The notes: generated by a model from the sequence alone, not told the origin. A DNA stretch of 56,135 bases from JAUIBE01 sp035267185 (GCA_035267185.1 DATFLY010000166.1:1-56135), one strand, 5' to 3'. Numbered from the stretch's first letter, positions 32,614 to 41,849 are shown. Numbers and translations: made by a program.

Positions 32614-33999
32614 TTATCGCTGGCCATGATCAAGCGCAAGAGGATGGATATAGTCCGGTTTGAGCCCCGCCTTGCGGACTGTCATGCCGGCCAGGCAGGC
32701 ATTCAACACGGCATTGGCATTCAGTGCTGACAAACGCGAGTAGTCCATCACAGGTGCCAGGTCAGTGATCTGAAAACCCACGATCTCCCTGGCAGCGCAT
32801 ACGTGGCGAATGACCCGGGTGATTTCATCGATCTCAGCGCCGTTGGGTTCAATGCGCCCTGCAGCCACCATTTCACTGGGTTGAAGTACGCTGACGTCAA
32901 TCGAAACAAAAAACGCATTTGGGCCGCGCTCGACTTCTCGCTGTACTTCTTTCAGGACCTTGGCATAGCCCCGTTCCCGGATTTTCACCATGGTGTGATA
33001 TCGCACGCCCTGGTCCCGTAGCCAGCTCAGGTTGCTGACATCAACATCCGCTCCACGCAGACCGAACAGGACGGTTTCCTCGCCTTCAACAATGTCCTGG
33101 TCCAACAGGCGGAAAAGGGCCTGCCGGTCGGATATGGTGTGGTCAGAATGCCGTTCGACATCCGGATGCGCGCTGAAATGCACCAGGCCGAATGACCTGG
33201 TTCCATGAACCTGCGAAAGCCCCCTGACGCCCGGGTACAATATCGAGGTGTCACCGCCAACCATCATCGGAATGGCGCCTGTGCTGGCCGTTTCGGCGAT
33301 CATGTCTGAAATGTGGTCGATGGAGCGTTCGGTGCTCATTCGATCGACCCGGATGTTTCCATAGTCAACGATAGACAGCACTTCAAAAGGTTTTAGCAGC
33401 GATTGACCATCGGGTGCCGCGATGGTATTGAGAGCTCGCATCTCAAAAGGTGCCCAGCCAGCATCACGTTTGCCACTGCTCATATCGTTTGGTACGCCAA
33501 CGATGGCGACATCAACATTTCCAGCCACCAGGTCTTCAGGCCAGATGGCCACGTTGGCACCACCAAAAGTCGGGACCCCGGAACTTGGATTCAGATAGCG
33601 ATGTACACTGAACGGACCAGGTTCGCGTTCCATGTCGCGCAGTTCCGGTGTGGTTGTTACGCCATGATTGAACCGCTTGCTGTCAAGGTTCAATGGCGCT
33701 GCGCCCATGTCGCGATCTTCGGAGTAACCCATTTGCTCGGCCACCGACATCAGGTCATTGAGAAGCATCATCATGCTTTCGGCGTCACGGGTGGCCAGTT
33801 CGTGTGTCAGCTGGCGTTCAGGGATGATTTCAATGGCAGCACCGGAGGTGATGAATGCTTGTTGCTGTTCATCAAGAGCGTTAACTTTGCCGCTCAGTTC
33901 TTCAGGCACATCCCATTCAGCCGGGATCGGTCCGACCTGGAAGACCACCAGGCAAAGAAATAGCAGGCGGATTCCCCTTGTTGTCCTGTTTGTTTCCAA
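32614..33999 (-). CDS. Exported pseudo-ureohydrolase (arginase fold, metal site degraded)
   Basis: 461 residues from a TTG at 33999, preceded by GAGG at 8-base spacing and directly followed by a signal peptide (RLLFLCLVVFQV). The frame is open to 34059 without a better start. It has the same architecture as the downstream paralogue (helical extension, then arginase fold, with VDVAIVGVPNDMSSGKRDAG). The metal ligands are partly replaced: T251 stands for His (VGGDTSILYP), S276 for the bridging Asp while H278 and D280 stay (HFSAHPD), and S370 for the last Asp while D368 stays (SIDVSVLQP). Three of six ligands are lost, so a binuclear manganese centre is unlikely. A regulatory or binding subunit of the active paralogue is a reasonable guess. 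Confidence 0.83.
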   Translation of the reverse strand: METNRTTRGIRLLFLCLVVFQVGPIPAEWDVPEELSGKVNALDEQQQAFITSGAAIEIIPERQLTHELATRDAESMMMLLNDLMSVAEQMGYSEDRDMGAAPLNLDSKRFNHGVTTTPELRDMEREPGPFSVHRYLNPSSGVPTFGGANVAIWPEDLVAGNVDVAIVGVPNDMSSGKRDAGWAPFEMRALNTIAAPDGQSLLKPFEVLSIVDYGNIRVDRMSTERSIDHISDMIAETASTGAIPMMVGGDTSILYPGVRGLSQVHGTRSFGLVHFSAHPDVERHSDHTISDRQALFRLLDQDIVEGEETVLFGLRGADVDVSNLSWLRDQGVRYHTMVKIRERGYAKVLKEVQREVERGPNAFFVSIDVSVLQPSEMVAAGRIEPNGAEIDEITRVIRHVCAAREIVGFQITDLAPVMDYSRLSALNANAVLNACLAGMTVRKAGLKPDYIHPLALDHGQR

Positions 34000-34167
34000 G
34001 GGCGTGTCCTCAAGTTGAATGTGTCTGGAATGGTAATTGACCACAGTGTGAACCTGCAATCAGTCGCATATCCTTAATCCGGTTGTCGCAAAGCATATAG
34101 AGAAAATACGGACGCTGCCTTACTCTCTGTTGCTGGCTTGATAAACAATCTCGCAGAAGGACGGCAA

Positions 34168-36729
34168 GTGCTCCTCATTTCGTTTCGCAGACTATTCATA
34201 GGGTTACTGGTGCTTTTTTGTTGTTCTTTGGCACTGGCCGAAGATGATGTGTCTGACCCGTCTCGCTTAAGTGGATTTTTCTTCGACCCTTCACATGATG
34301 GCGAGGGCTTTGTCATTGATGTGCTGCCCACGGGCGGCGTCACGGTTTACTGGTTTACCTACGATTCCGAGGGAAACCAACGATGGTTCCTGGGCGTTGG
34401 CCAGTTTGACGATCACTCAATTCATGTTGATGAGTGGATTGTGACGAGCGGCGGGCGGTTCGGGGAAGAATTTGTTTCCGAAGATGTGGAATTCAGCGTG
34501 GCGGGTGATGCTGATTTTGTCATCAATGACTGTGACCATATGACCGTCAACTACACCATCGACGGAAACCCGGGTCAGCAACAATTACAGCGTTTGAGTG
34601 GCCTTGCTGATGCTTCCTGCAATGGAATCCGCAGCCACCGTTCGGGCCTGGGCGGTGCTTTCTATGATCCGCAACGCAATGGTGAAGGCATCGTGCTTCA
34701 TGTCATCGATGAACGGCGTGCACTGCTGGTCTTCTTCGGTTATGACCAGCATGGCGAACAGATGTGGGTGCTCGGCGACGGCGAGATCGAGGGTGACGAA
34801 CTTGTGTTTCAAGCCCCCTTTTCCACGCGCGGCGGACGGTTTGGCCCGGATTTCAACCCGGATGATGTCGTTCAGCTTCCCTGGGGTGGTATGCGACTCT
34901 CGCTGGCCTGTGACAGCAATGATTTTTTCTACCAGGCCCTGGATCCCGAATTGGGTACCGGGCAGCTAAACCTGGAGCGCTTGTCCGGGCAGGCTGGTGT
35001 CCTGTGTGATGAAGGCTCAACTTTTGAATTGCCAAAGCTCAGTTGTAATGAATATCAGCGTGAACTGCTCACCAGTGGGTACCTGTCAGGCGGGTCTCTT
35101 AATCGCATTATTCCCAACCAGGAACTAACGCCCGCTGCCGATTGTGCACCGGCATTGCATCAGTTCCAGGGAGAGCTGCACATTACCGGGGGAAGTTACA
35201 GAATCTCCGGTGCTGATGGAAACAGTCAAAGCACCTTTCCTGATTTGCGTGTCGATTTCACATCAGTGGAAGACCGAATTGTATCCATCAACCCGGATCT
35301 GATTCGCAGCCGGACAAACAATGAGTGGCGATATGTGTTTGGAACCGGACAGAGCTGGTCGGAGCCTGGTGATGATGGCTGGTCCCGGGCCGCGATTCCG
35401 TTCACGATGTCACATTTTCAATGGAATGCGGCACGTCATGGGCTATTCAGTTTTCTTTACCGCGAAAATGAAATCAGCCGCGTTCAATTCCAGGTCACCC
35501 AGGAAAATATTCCATGGGAGGATGACCTTGATTATTACGGAAGGCTCGACGCGCGTTTTACCACAGCTGAACCGGAAAAAGCTTATGTTAGCGAGCGCGC
35601 CTGGCGAAGGGACATGGCGATGCGATTTGAGACCGCGCCATGGCCTGATCTGCCTGACATCGTCAATTCTTTCGCGCTCATTGATTTCAATCGCGATGTT
35701 CCTGAGCACAAGCTTAGTCAGGCGGGCGTGCTGCTGGACGATATGCTTTATCTGCAACCTGCTTTTACCCGTTCCGGCACTCACCCTTATCCGGAGGAAA
35801 TGCGTCACGGTGCATTCTCGGTTTCCAAGACTGCCGGTGGTGCTGTGGCCTTGCTCTACCTGGCCCAGGCCTATGGCCCGGAGGTCTATGATGAGCTGAT
35901 TCGAGACCATATCAATGTAACCGCCAGTCACAATGGCTGGGACAATGTCACTTTTGGCGATACTTTGTCCATGGTCACGGGTGTTGGTGATGCTGCACCA
36001 TTTCCCACGGCAGACGCGACTTTCGCCGACGAAAACGCCGATTCCAATCCCAATTGGCAAACATTCAATTATTCGTCTTTTCTGAATGATCGCCTTGAAG
36101 GTGCTTTTGGATTTGGCAATTTCCCCTGGGGTCCGGCAGAAGTGATGCGCTATAACTCTGCTCACACAATGATCCTTGGCGTTGCCCTTGATAACTACCT
36201 GAAATCAAAAGAAGGGCCCGATGCTGATTTGTGGAACACCCTTAATCGTGAAGTCTTTCAGCCGATCGGGATTCGCTGGCTGCCATCCATGCGATTGAAT
36301 ATTGACGCGGAAACACCGGGGCCGGTACCCATGGGTTGGGGCCTGGTGCTGAGTATTCATGATGCAGCCCGCGTGGCCGAGTTGCTTCAAAACGATGGCG
36401 AATTTAACGGCCAACAGCTGCTTCACCGGGAGATGACCCGCCGCACGATGCGAAAGGATCTGGATTTTGCATGGCGAACATCGGCATGGACCCAGCTGAG
36501 AATCGATCGATGGGTGCCAACGCAATATCTTTATGGCACCTGGTCATCCGGAGTCTCCGTCAGCCCTGGGTGCCAGCTGATCGGTTCACGCATGGAGGGG
36601 CTGGGCGGTAATTTTGTAGTCATGATGCCCAGCGGCGTGAATTTATTCCGGTTTGCTGATGCTGATGTTTATGACCCAGGTGCCCTGATGGTGACCGGTG
36701 AGCGAATTCGGTCCAGTTGTTCGCCCTGA
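34168..36729 (+). CDS. Exported serine beta-lactamase-like hydrolase with two N-terminal two-Cys modules
   Basis: 853 residues from the GTG at 34168 (AGAAGGA 6 bases upstream); the frame opens at 34138. Signal peptide to about residue 24 (LALA-ED). Two copies of a roughly 115-residue module follow (SGFFFDPSHDGEG, about 36; GGAFYDPQRNGEG, about 163). After a beta-rich linker comes a penicillin-binding/class C beta-lactamase-type domain (about 500-850) with the catalytic S551-x-x-K554 (GAFSVSKTAGG) and Y662-N-S (MRYNSAH). A third KTG-like motif is not obvious. It may hydrolyse esters, amides or cell-wall peptides outside the cytoplasm. It is divergent from the ureohydrolase pair. Confidence 0.85.
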   Translation: MLLISFRRLFIGLLVLFCCSLALAEDDVSDPSRLSGFFFDPSHDGEGFVIDVLPTGGVTVYWFTYDSEGNQRWFLGVGQFDDHSIHVDEWIVTSGGRFGEEFVSEDVEFSVAGDADFVINDCDHMTVNYTIDGNPGQQQLQRLSGLADASCNGIRSHRSGLGGAFYDPQRNGEGIVLHVIDERRALLVFFGYDQHGEQMWVLGDGEIEGDELVFQAPFSTRGGRFGPDFNPDDVVQLPWGGMRLSLACDSNDFFYQALDPELGTGQLNLERLSGQAGVLCDEGSTFELPKLSCNEYQRELLTSGYLSGGSLNRIIPNQELTPAADCAPALHQFQGELHITGGSYRISGADGNSQSTFPDLRVDFTSVEDRIVSINPDLIRSRTNNEWRYVFGTGQSWSEPGDDGWSRAAIPFTMSHFQWNAARHGLFSFLYRENEISRVQFQVTQENIPWEDDLDYYGRLDARFTTAEPEKAYVSERAWRRDMAMRFETAPWPDLPDIVNSFALIDFNRDVPEHKLSQAGVLLDDMLYLQPAFTRSGTHPYPEEMRHGAFSVSKTAGGAVALLYLAQAYGPEVYDELIRDHINVTASHNGWDNVTFGDTLSMVTGVGDAAPFPTADATFADENADSNPNWQTFNYSSFLNDRLEGAFGFGNFPWGPAEVMRYNSAHTMILGVALDNYLKSKEGPDADLWNTLNREVFQPIGIRWLPSMRLNIDAETPGPVPMGWGLVLSIHDAARVAELLQNDGEFNGQQLLHREMTRRTMRKDLDFAWRTSAWTQLRIDRWVPTQYLYGTWSSGVSVSPGCQLIGSRMEGLGGNFVVMMPSGVNLFRFADADVYDPGALMVTGERIRSSCSP

Positions 36730-36876
36730 CAGATTCTCGTCACCAAACATTCGAAAAACAGTTCGTCGAGCCAGCCTCGGGTAGAATCGCGTGGGCGAAT
36801 CAATTTATGACGTTTCTTTTCATTAATGATTCAAGTGAGTCCGGTAGTATGCCGTTAAACGAATTTCGGAAAAATC

Positions 36877-38199
36877 ATGCGAATTTCTATTGTTGGGAGT
36901 GGATACGTTGGCCTCGTTAGTGGAGCCGGGTTTTCGCAGGTTGGGCACCATGTTTTGTGCATGGATCGCGATGCAGAGCGGATCGAGCAGTTAAGGCAGG
37001 GCATCACACCCATTTTTGAGCCCGGCCTGAGTGAAATGCTGGCAGAAAACCTGTCGCAGAATCGCCTCAGTTTTACAACGTCCATTGAAGACGCGGTCGA
37101 CCACGGCGAGATCCTGATGATTGCAGTGGGTACGCCCGCTGATGAAGACGGCTCAGCTGACCTGAGCCATGTTCTGGCTGTGGCCGGTGATATTGGCCGT
37201 CATGTGAACAAGCCACTGCTTGTGGTGGTTAAATCAACTGTTCCGGTTGGGACCTGTCACCGGGTTAAAGTTGAAATCGACCGACAGCTTGAAGCGCGCG
37301 GACTGGAACTGGAAGTGGCCGTTGCTTCCAATCCGGAGTTTTTGAAAGAGGGCGCTGCCATCTCGGATTTCATGAAACCCGATCGAATTGTCGTCGGGAC
37401 TGACCAGGAGAATTCAGTTGAACTGCTGCGCGAACTTTATGCGCCATTTAATCGCAATCACGAAAAACTGCTGGTGATGGATATCAAGTCATCCGAAATG
37501 ACCAAGTACGCAGCCAACACCATGCTGGCCACCAAGATCAGCCTTATGAACGAGATGGCCAATATCGCTGCCGAGGTGGGTGCTGATATTGAGCAAGTGC
37601 GCATTGGCATTGGTTCTGATCCGAGGATCGGATATTCATTTATCTATCCGGGTGCCGGCTACGGCGGTTCCTGTTTTCCCAAGGATATTCGCGCCCTGTC
37701 TGCGACAGCCCGCCAGCATGGTTATGAGGCGAGATTGATTCATGCCGTAGATACGGTAAATGACAGGCAGAAAAACATACCATATCAACTACTTGAAAAA
37801 CATTATCAAGGTGATTTATCAGGTAAGAAAATTGCGCTTTGGGGCCTGGCTTTCAAGCCCAACACGGACGATATGCGGGAAGCGCCTTCGATTAACTTCA
37901 TCAATTCTGTTCTTGATGCAGGTGGCCAGGTCTGCGCGCATGATCCACAGGCCGCCGATGAGGCCACGCATCGTTTCGAAGGCCGGGATGGGTTCACGGT
38001 AGTGGACGACCCGTATACCGCAATCGACGGTGCCGATGCCCTGGTATTAATGACAGAATGGCGGCAATACTGGGCGCCGGACTTTCAGAGAATGTCCGGG
38101 GAGATGAACCAGAAAGTCATCGTTGATGGCCGAAACATCTGGTCACCACAGCGGGTCAGGCAGCGTGGTTTCAGTTATTACGCCATCGGTCGTTCCTGA
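36877..38199 (+). CDS. ugd: UDP-glucose 6-dehydrogenase
   Basis: 440-residue cytosolic enzyme that oxidises UDP-glucose twice to UDP-glucuronate with NAD+, feeding capsule, exopolysaccharide or modified-lipid synthesis. Visible are the N-terminal Rossmann motif GSGYVGLVSGAGF, the conserved PEFLKEGAAISDFMKPDRIV stretch, KSSEMTKYAANTMLA in the central helix, and the catalytic Cys in GYGGSCFPKDI (C266). The C-terminal domain has LAFKPNTDDMREAPS. No other polysaccharide gene is adjacent. Bases 37771-37830 have only about 27% GC (16 of 60), which is low for the window. Confidence 0.97.
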   Translation: MRISIVGSGYVGLVSGAGFSQVGHHVLCMDRDAERIEQLRQGITPIFEPGLSEMLAENLSQNRLSFTTSIEDAVDHGEILMIAVGTPADEDGSADLSHVLAVAGDIGRHVNKPLLVVVKSTVPVGTCHRVKVEIDRQLEARGLELEVAVASNPEFLKEGAAISDFMKPDRIVVGTDQENSVELLRELYAPFNRNHEKLLVMDIKSSEMTKYAANTMLATKISLMNEMANIAAEVGADIEQVRIGIGSDPRIGYSFIYPGAGYGGSCFPKDIRALSATARQHGYEARLIHAVDTVNDRQKNIPYQLLEKHYQGDLSGKKIALWGLAFKPNTDDMREAPSINFINSVLDAGGQVCAHDPQAADEATHRFEGRDGFTVVDDPYTAIDGADALVLMTEWRQYWAPDFQRMSGEMNQKVIVDGRNIWSPQRVRQRGFSYYAIGRS

Positions 38200-38258
38200 C
38201 CCGGCGACACCCGAATCAACCCATTGGTATCAATGACCCAACTCGTTAAACTCGTCTG

Positions 38259-39104
38259 ATGCAATTTGAAAAACTGACTTTTGATAATCTGAAGACTCTG
38301 GTTGGCTGGGCCCAACAGGAAGGATGGAATCCGGGGCCATATGATGCCCGGGTTTTCTGGGAAACAGATCCGGACGGATTTTGGGGCTATCGTGAAGAGG
38401 GAAAACTGATCGCGGGTGGTGCGCTGGTGTCCTATGACGGCCTTTTCGGATTTATGGGACTGTTTATCGTCCATCCTGATCATCGCTCAAAAGGGATTGG
38501 TCGGGAACTCTGGTACCAGCGCAGGGATATGTTGCTTGCGCGACTGAACGAGGACGCAAGCATTGGCATGGACGGGGTATTGGACATGCAGCCTTTCTAC
38601 GCGAAAGGGGGCTTCGAGATCGCTTACAGGGATGAGCGGCACGGACGGACTGGTGAGGCGATGTCGCTTGATCCTGCCATTTCGCCGGTGGATGCAACAG
38701 ATTTCGAATCCATTTCACACTATGATGAAAAGTGTTTTGGCTTTCCCCGACCACAGTTCCTCAGACCCTGGTTGAAGGTTCCTGGAACAAGAGCCCTCAA
38801 GTTTGTTCTGGAAGATGAAATGAAGGGCTTTGCAGTTCTGAGAAAGGCACATGTCGGGTACAAGATCTGTCCCTTGTTTGCTGACAATTTGATGGTTGCA
38901 GAGGAACTCTACAAAGCATGCCTGAATTCCGTACCTGGCGAGCCGGTGTACCTGGACATTCCCATGGCCAATCCCGATGCGGTTGCGCTGGTAAATAAAT
39001 TCGACACTGAATACGTGTTTGAGTGTGCGCGGATGTATCACGGGCCCGCACCCCGGGTGGCACTGGAGAAGGTATTTGGCATTACGACTTTTGAACTGGG
39101 TTAA
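38259..39104 (+). CDS. GNAT-family N-acetyltransferase (two-domain, YitH-like)
   Basis: 281 residues. The N-terminal GNAT domain (about 1-135) contains the acetyl-CoA loop VHPDHRSKGIGREL after MGLFIV. A second, related domain (about 145-280) starts FESISHYDEKCFGFPRPQFL and carries VLRKAHVGYKICPLFADNL, the layout of YitH/HolE-type proteins with a GNAT-like C-terminal half. The acceptor substrate is unknown. Its start is 59 bases after the ugd stop, so co-transcription is possible but no functional link is known. Confidence 0.85.
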   Translation: MQFEKLTFDNLKTLVGWAQQEGWNPGPYDARVFWETDPDGFWGYREEGKLIAGGALVSYDGLFGFMGLFIVHPDHRSKGIGRELWYQRRDMLLARLNEDASIGMDGVLDMQPFYAKGGFEIAYRDERHGRTGEAMSLDPAISPVDATDFESISHYDEKCFGFPRPQFLRPWLKVPGTRALKFVLEDEMKGFAVLRKAHVGYKICPLFADNLMVAEELYKACLNSVPGEPVYLDIPMANPDAVALVNKFDTEYVFECARMYHGPAPRVALEKVFGITTFELG

Positions 39105-39173
39105 ACAGCCAGGCAAGACGTCGCGCAGTCTCACCGGACGATATACTTTCGGCGAAATGAAAATCAAAGCTCA

Positions 39174-40178
39174 ATGTATGTTCTCGGTTCGATCATGAGG
39201 CATATCTGTCGATTGGCCTTGTGGCCTGGATTGTTGTTCATATTCTTTTCGGGGTTTTCAGAGGCACAATCCGGGCAACCCCTGGCAGACGCCACACCCC
39301 GTTATGCCGTTTATTACAACAGCGATGCGACCCCGCTCTCTGCCGTGCGCAAGAGTGACTATTCTCATGTCATCCTTTCGTTTGTCCGGGTTGTGGCGGA
39401 TGACGCCGGAAAGCTGGTCATCATGCCGCCGGAGCACATGCTAGGACAATGGAAAAGTGTTTCCGCACTGAAGTCTGCCGGAAAGACCGTAATGATTTCT
39501 TTTGGCGGTGGACTGGCCGATACTGCAGAGTACACCGCCCTGGTCGGACGTGAACCCGAGGTCGCCGAGTTGCTGGCAAGCTGGGTTGAGTCAAAAAACC
39601 TGGATGGAATTGATATCGACTTTGAGGCGGATGCAATGTTTCACCAGGAGCGTCAACCGAACGTCGGAAATGGCCGCGAGTTTCTTATCGATCTTACCAG
39701 GGCATTGAGGCAACACCTTCCTGCGCCGCGATATCTTCTTAGCCATGCGCCGGAGCCTCCCTTCCTGGATCCAGACTGGCACAATGGCCCATACCTGGAT
39801 GTACTGGCAAATGTTGGTGACCAGATCGACTGGATTGCAGTTCAGTATTACAACAACGGGACCTATGACAACCCGGTTCCCGGTACTTCCGAAATAGCCA
39901 GGACAGACACGACTTACGCGGGCCTGACTGACGCATCAGGACATCTGCAATGGCCGCCTCGAAAGGTCATGGTGGGCAAGCCGATCTATCATGCGGATGC
40001 GAGCAATGGGCACCTGAGTCCGGATGATGTGATCAGCCAGATCATCAAGCCATTGATTGAAGTCTATGGCGCTGACTTCGGTGGTTTGGTCGGGTGGCAG
40101 TATTCTGACCTGACAGACGATCACCGTGCATGGAATTATCGGGTTGGCAGGGCGCTGAAGCGCAAACATAAAAATTAA
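39174..40178 (+). CDS. Exported glycoside hydrolase family 18 (chitinase-like) protein
   Basis: 334 residues. A signal peptide (about 8-31, FSEA-Q) precedes a single GH18 TIM barrel. Key family motifs: SHVILSFVRVVADD (strand 2), KTVMISFGGG (strand 3, the SxGG site), and the catalytic DGIDIDFE (D144, D147, D149 and the proton donor E151). WIAVQYYNNGTYDN (strand 6, YxN-type motif) and GLVGWQYSDLTDDH (strand 8 Trp) follow. An active chitinase or endo-N-acetylglucosaminidase is expected. No chitin-binding domain is present. ATG 39174 and ATG 39195 are both possible starts. The pentapeptide gene follows after 27 bases. Confidence 0.9.
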   Translation: MYVLGSIMRHICRLALWPGLLFIFFSGFSEAQSGQPLADATPRYAVYYNSDATPLSAVRKSDYSHVILSFVRVVADDAGKLVIMPPEHMLGQWKSVSALKSAGKTVMISFGGGLADTAEYTALVGREPEVAELLASWVESKNLDGIDIDFEADAMFHQERQPNVGNGREFLIDLTRALRQHLPAPRYLLSHAPEPPFLDPDWHNGPYLDVLANVGDQIDWIAVQYYNNGTYDNPVPGTSEIARTDTTYAGLTDASGHLQWPPRKVMVGKPIYHADASNGHLSPDDVISQIIKPLIEVYGADFGGLVGWQYSDLTDDHRAWNYRVGRALKRKHKN

Positions 40179-40205
40179 TCAATTCACCAATCAGGGCAGG
40201 TATGA

Positions 40206-41849
40206 ATGGCAAACCCAGAACATCAATCAATAATCGACCAGGGCGTTGAAGCCTGGAACGCCTGGCGCGAAGCAAATGAGGATGTTCTGCCGGATCTGAG
40301 CGGTGCGGACCTTTTTGAAGCAAGGCTCTCAAGGGTCAATTTCTACTGTACCAACCTCACCAATGCCAATCTTTGCGGTGCAGACCTCAGTCATTCCAAT
40401 CTGAAAGGCGCTGACCTTGAGGGTGCTGATCTTGAACGGGCCAATTTGAATTGGGCTGACCTGATGGCTGCCAATCTCTATGTTGCAAATCTTCGCCAGT
40501 CCCACATCGCTTTTGCCAACCTGACCTATGCCAGGACGAGTGGTGCTGAACTGTTTGAGGGAGATCCGGATCATCTGGAAATCCTGGAAAGTGGCGTAGA
40601 AGCCTGGAATGCCTGGAGAAGTGAAAACAAGGGCCTGGTTCCCGATCTGACAGGCGCGCACTTTTACCAGACCGAATTTCACAACATCGATCTTAAAGGT
40701 GCGATTTTGCGACGGGCCATTTTTGATGGTTGCTGGTTTTTTGGCGCAGACTTCACTGGTGCGGACCTTGAAGGTGCACGCCTTGCGCGAAGCGACCTGG
40801 GTGGCGTGAATTTTTCAGAAGCAAACCTTTCTCGCGCCTGGCTGAGTCTGTGCGGCATGTCCCTTGCCAAATTCAATTCAGCCAGTCTCACCTTTGCCAC
40901 CCTGCATGAAGCCTCGGCGACCGAGACCAGCTTTAACGGGGCGGATCTTCACGAAGCAGATCTGTGGGGCGCTGATTGTTACAAGGCTGATTTCACAGGC
41001 GCAAACCTGGCATTGGCCAATCTGCTGCTGGTCAATCTGGCAGAAGCAAATTTAACCGGGGCAGACCTGAGGGAAGCCTGCCTGGATCGAGCCAGTCTGT
41101 CAGAGGCCAACCTGAGTGATGCAGACCTGACAAAAGCCAGCTTGCAGGTCACGACGATGGTGCAAACCAATCTGGCCGGGGCATCGCTTTCGGGTGCCTG
41201 TGTCTACGGTATTTCAGCCTGGGGATTGAATCTGGATGAAGTGAAAGACCAGGAAAACCTGTGCATTACTCCCCACGGGGAAGCGGCCGTTATGGTTGAT
41301 AACCTGGAAATGGCGCAGTTCACATACCTGTTGCTCAATAATGCCAAGATTCGTAATGTCCTTGAAACGGTTGCTAAAAAAGGTGTCCTGATTCTTGGCC
41401 GTTTTACTCCCGAGCGCAAAGAGGTGCTTGACGCGGTCAGGGCAAAGCTCAGGGAGCTTGGGTTCGTGCCGATCATGTTTGATTTTGAAGGCGCCAAAAG
41501 CAAGGACTTCACTGAAACCGTCAAGATCCTGGGTGGCATGAGCCGCTTCATCATTGCCGATATCACCATGCCCAAATCAAGTCCATTGGAACTGCAATCG
41601 ACAGTGCCCGATTTCATGATTCCTTTCGTGCCCATCATCTGGGAGGGCGAAGAGCCGTTTTCCATGTTCAGCAACCTGCAGAACAAGTACGACTGGGTAT
41701 TGGATGTGCTTGAATACCGCGATGCTGACCAACTGGCCACTGTCCTTGAAAAAGCGATTGTTGAGCCCGCCCTCGAAAAGGAATCGCAACTCCTGCCGCG
41801 CAAAACTGAAGAGACCCGAAAACGAAAAGCGGAAGATTATTTGTCGTAG
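40206..41849 (+). CDS. Pentapeptide-repeat protein with C-terminal TIR/deoxyribosyltransferase-like domain
   Basis: 547 residues, no signal peptide. Two modules each start with a helical header (GVEAWNAWREANE near residue 12 and GVEAWNAWRSENK near 130). These are followed by pentapeptide repeats of the A(D/N)Lxx type: a shorter first array (about 30-115) and a longer second array (about 145-330), which fold into a right-handed quadrilateral helix. From about 388 a separate alpha/beta domain begins: KGVLILGRFTPERKEVLDA, then VPIMFDFEGAKSKDFTET, MSRFIIADITMPKSSPLELQ and a stretch ending WVLDVLEY. The strand order and 'FIIADIT' motif resemble nucleotide deoxyribosyltransferase/TIR-like Rossmannoid domains; this is a tentative reading. 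The ribosome-binding site GGCAGG precedes the ATG. Confidence 0.85.
   Translation: MANPEHQSIIDQGVEAWNAWREANEDVLPDLSGADLFEARLSRVNFYCTNLTNANLCGADLSHSNLKGADLEGADLERANLNWADLMAANLYVANLRQSHIAFANLTYARTSGAELFEGDPDHLEILESGVEAWNAWRSENKGLVPDLTGAHFYQTEFHNIDLKGAILRRAIFDGCWFFGADFTGADLEGARLARSDLGGVNFSEANLSRAWLSLCGMSLAKFNSASLTFATLHEASATETSFNGADLHEADLWGADCYKADFTGANLALANLLLVNLAEANLTGADLREACLDRASLSEANLSDADLTKASLQVTTMVQTNLAGASLSGACVYGISAWGLNLDEVKDQENLCITPHGEAAVMVDNLEMAQFTYLLLNNAKIRNVLETVAKKGVLILGRFTPERKEVLDAVRAKLRELGFVPIMFDFEGAKSKDFTETVKILGGMSRFIIADITMPKSSPLELQSTVPDFMIPFVPIIWEGEEPFSMFSNLQNKYDWVLDVLEYRDADQLATVLEKAIVEPALEKESQLLPRKTEETRKRKAEDYLS

Noticed and set aside
30989..34067. Arginase-like genes as cargo or partners of the secretion-like operon
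   Set aside because: They are on the opposite strand and carry N-terminal export signals instead of C-terminal type I signals or glycine-rich repeats, so the link is position only.
35443..36165. 240-codon open frame opposite the serine hydrolase
   Set aside because: Antisense to the catalytic domain with its SxxK and YNS motifs; no recognisable protein features.
40300..41200. Repetitive DNA in the pentapeptide gene as a CRISPR-like or tandem DNA repeat
   Set aside because: The repeat is at protein level (five-residue period) with variable bases, not a DNA repeat with spacers.
41204..41803. 199-codon frame opposite the pentapeptide protein's C-terminal domain
   Set aside because: Ser/Arg-rich antisense frame without motifs; the sense domain has clear alpha/beta structure.
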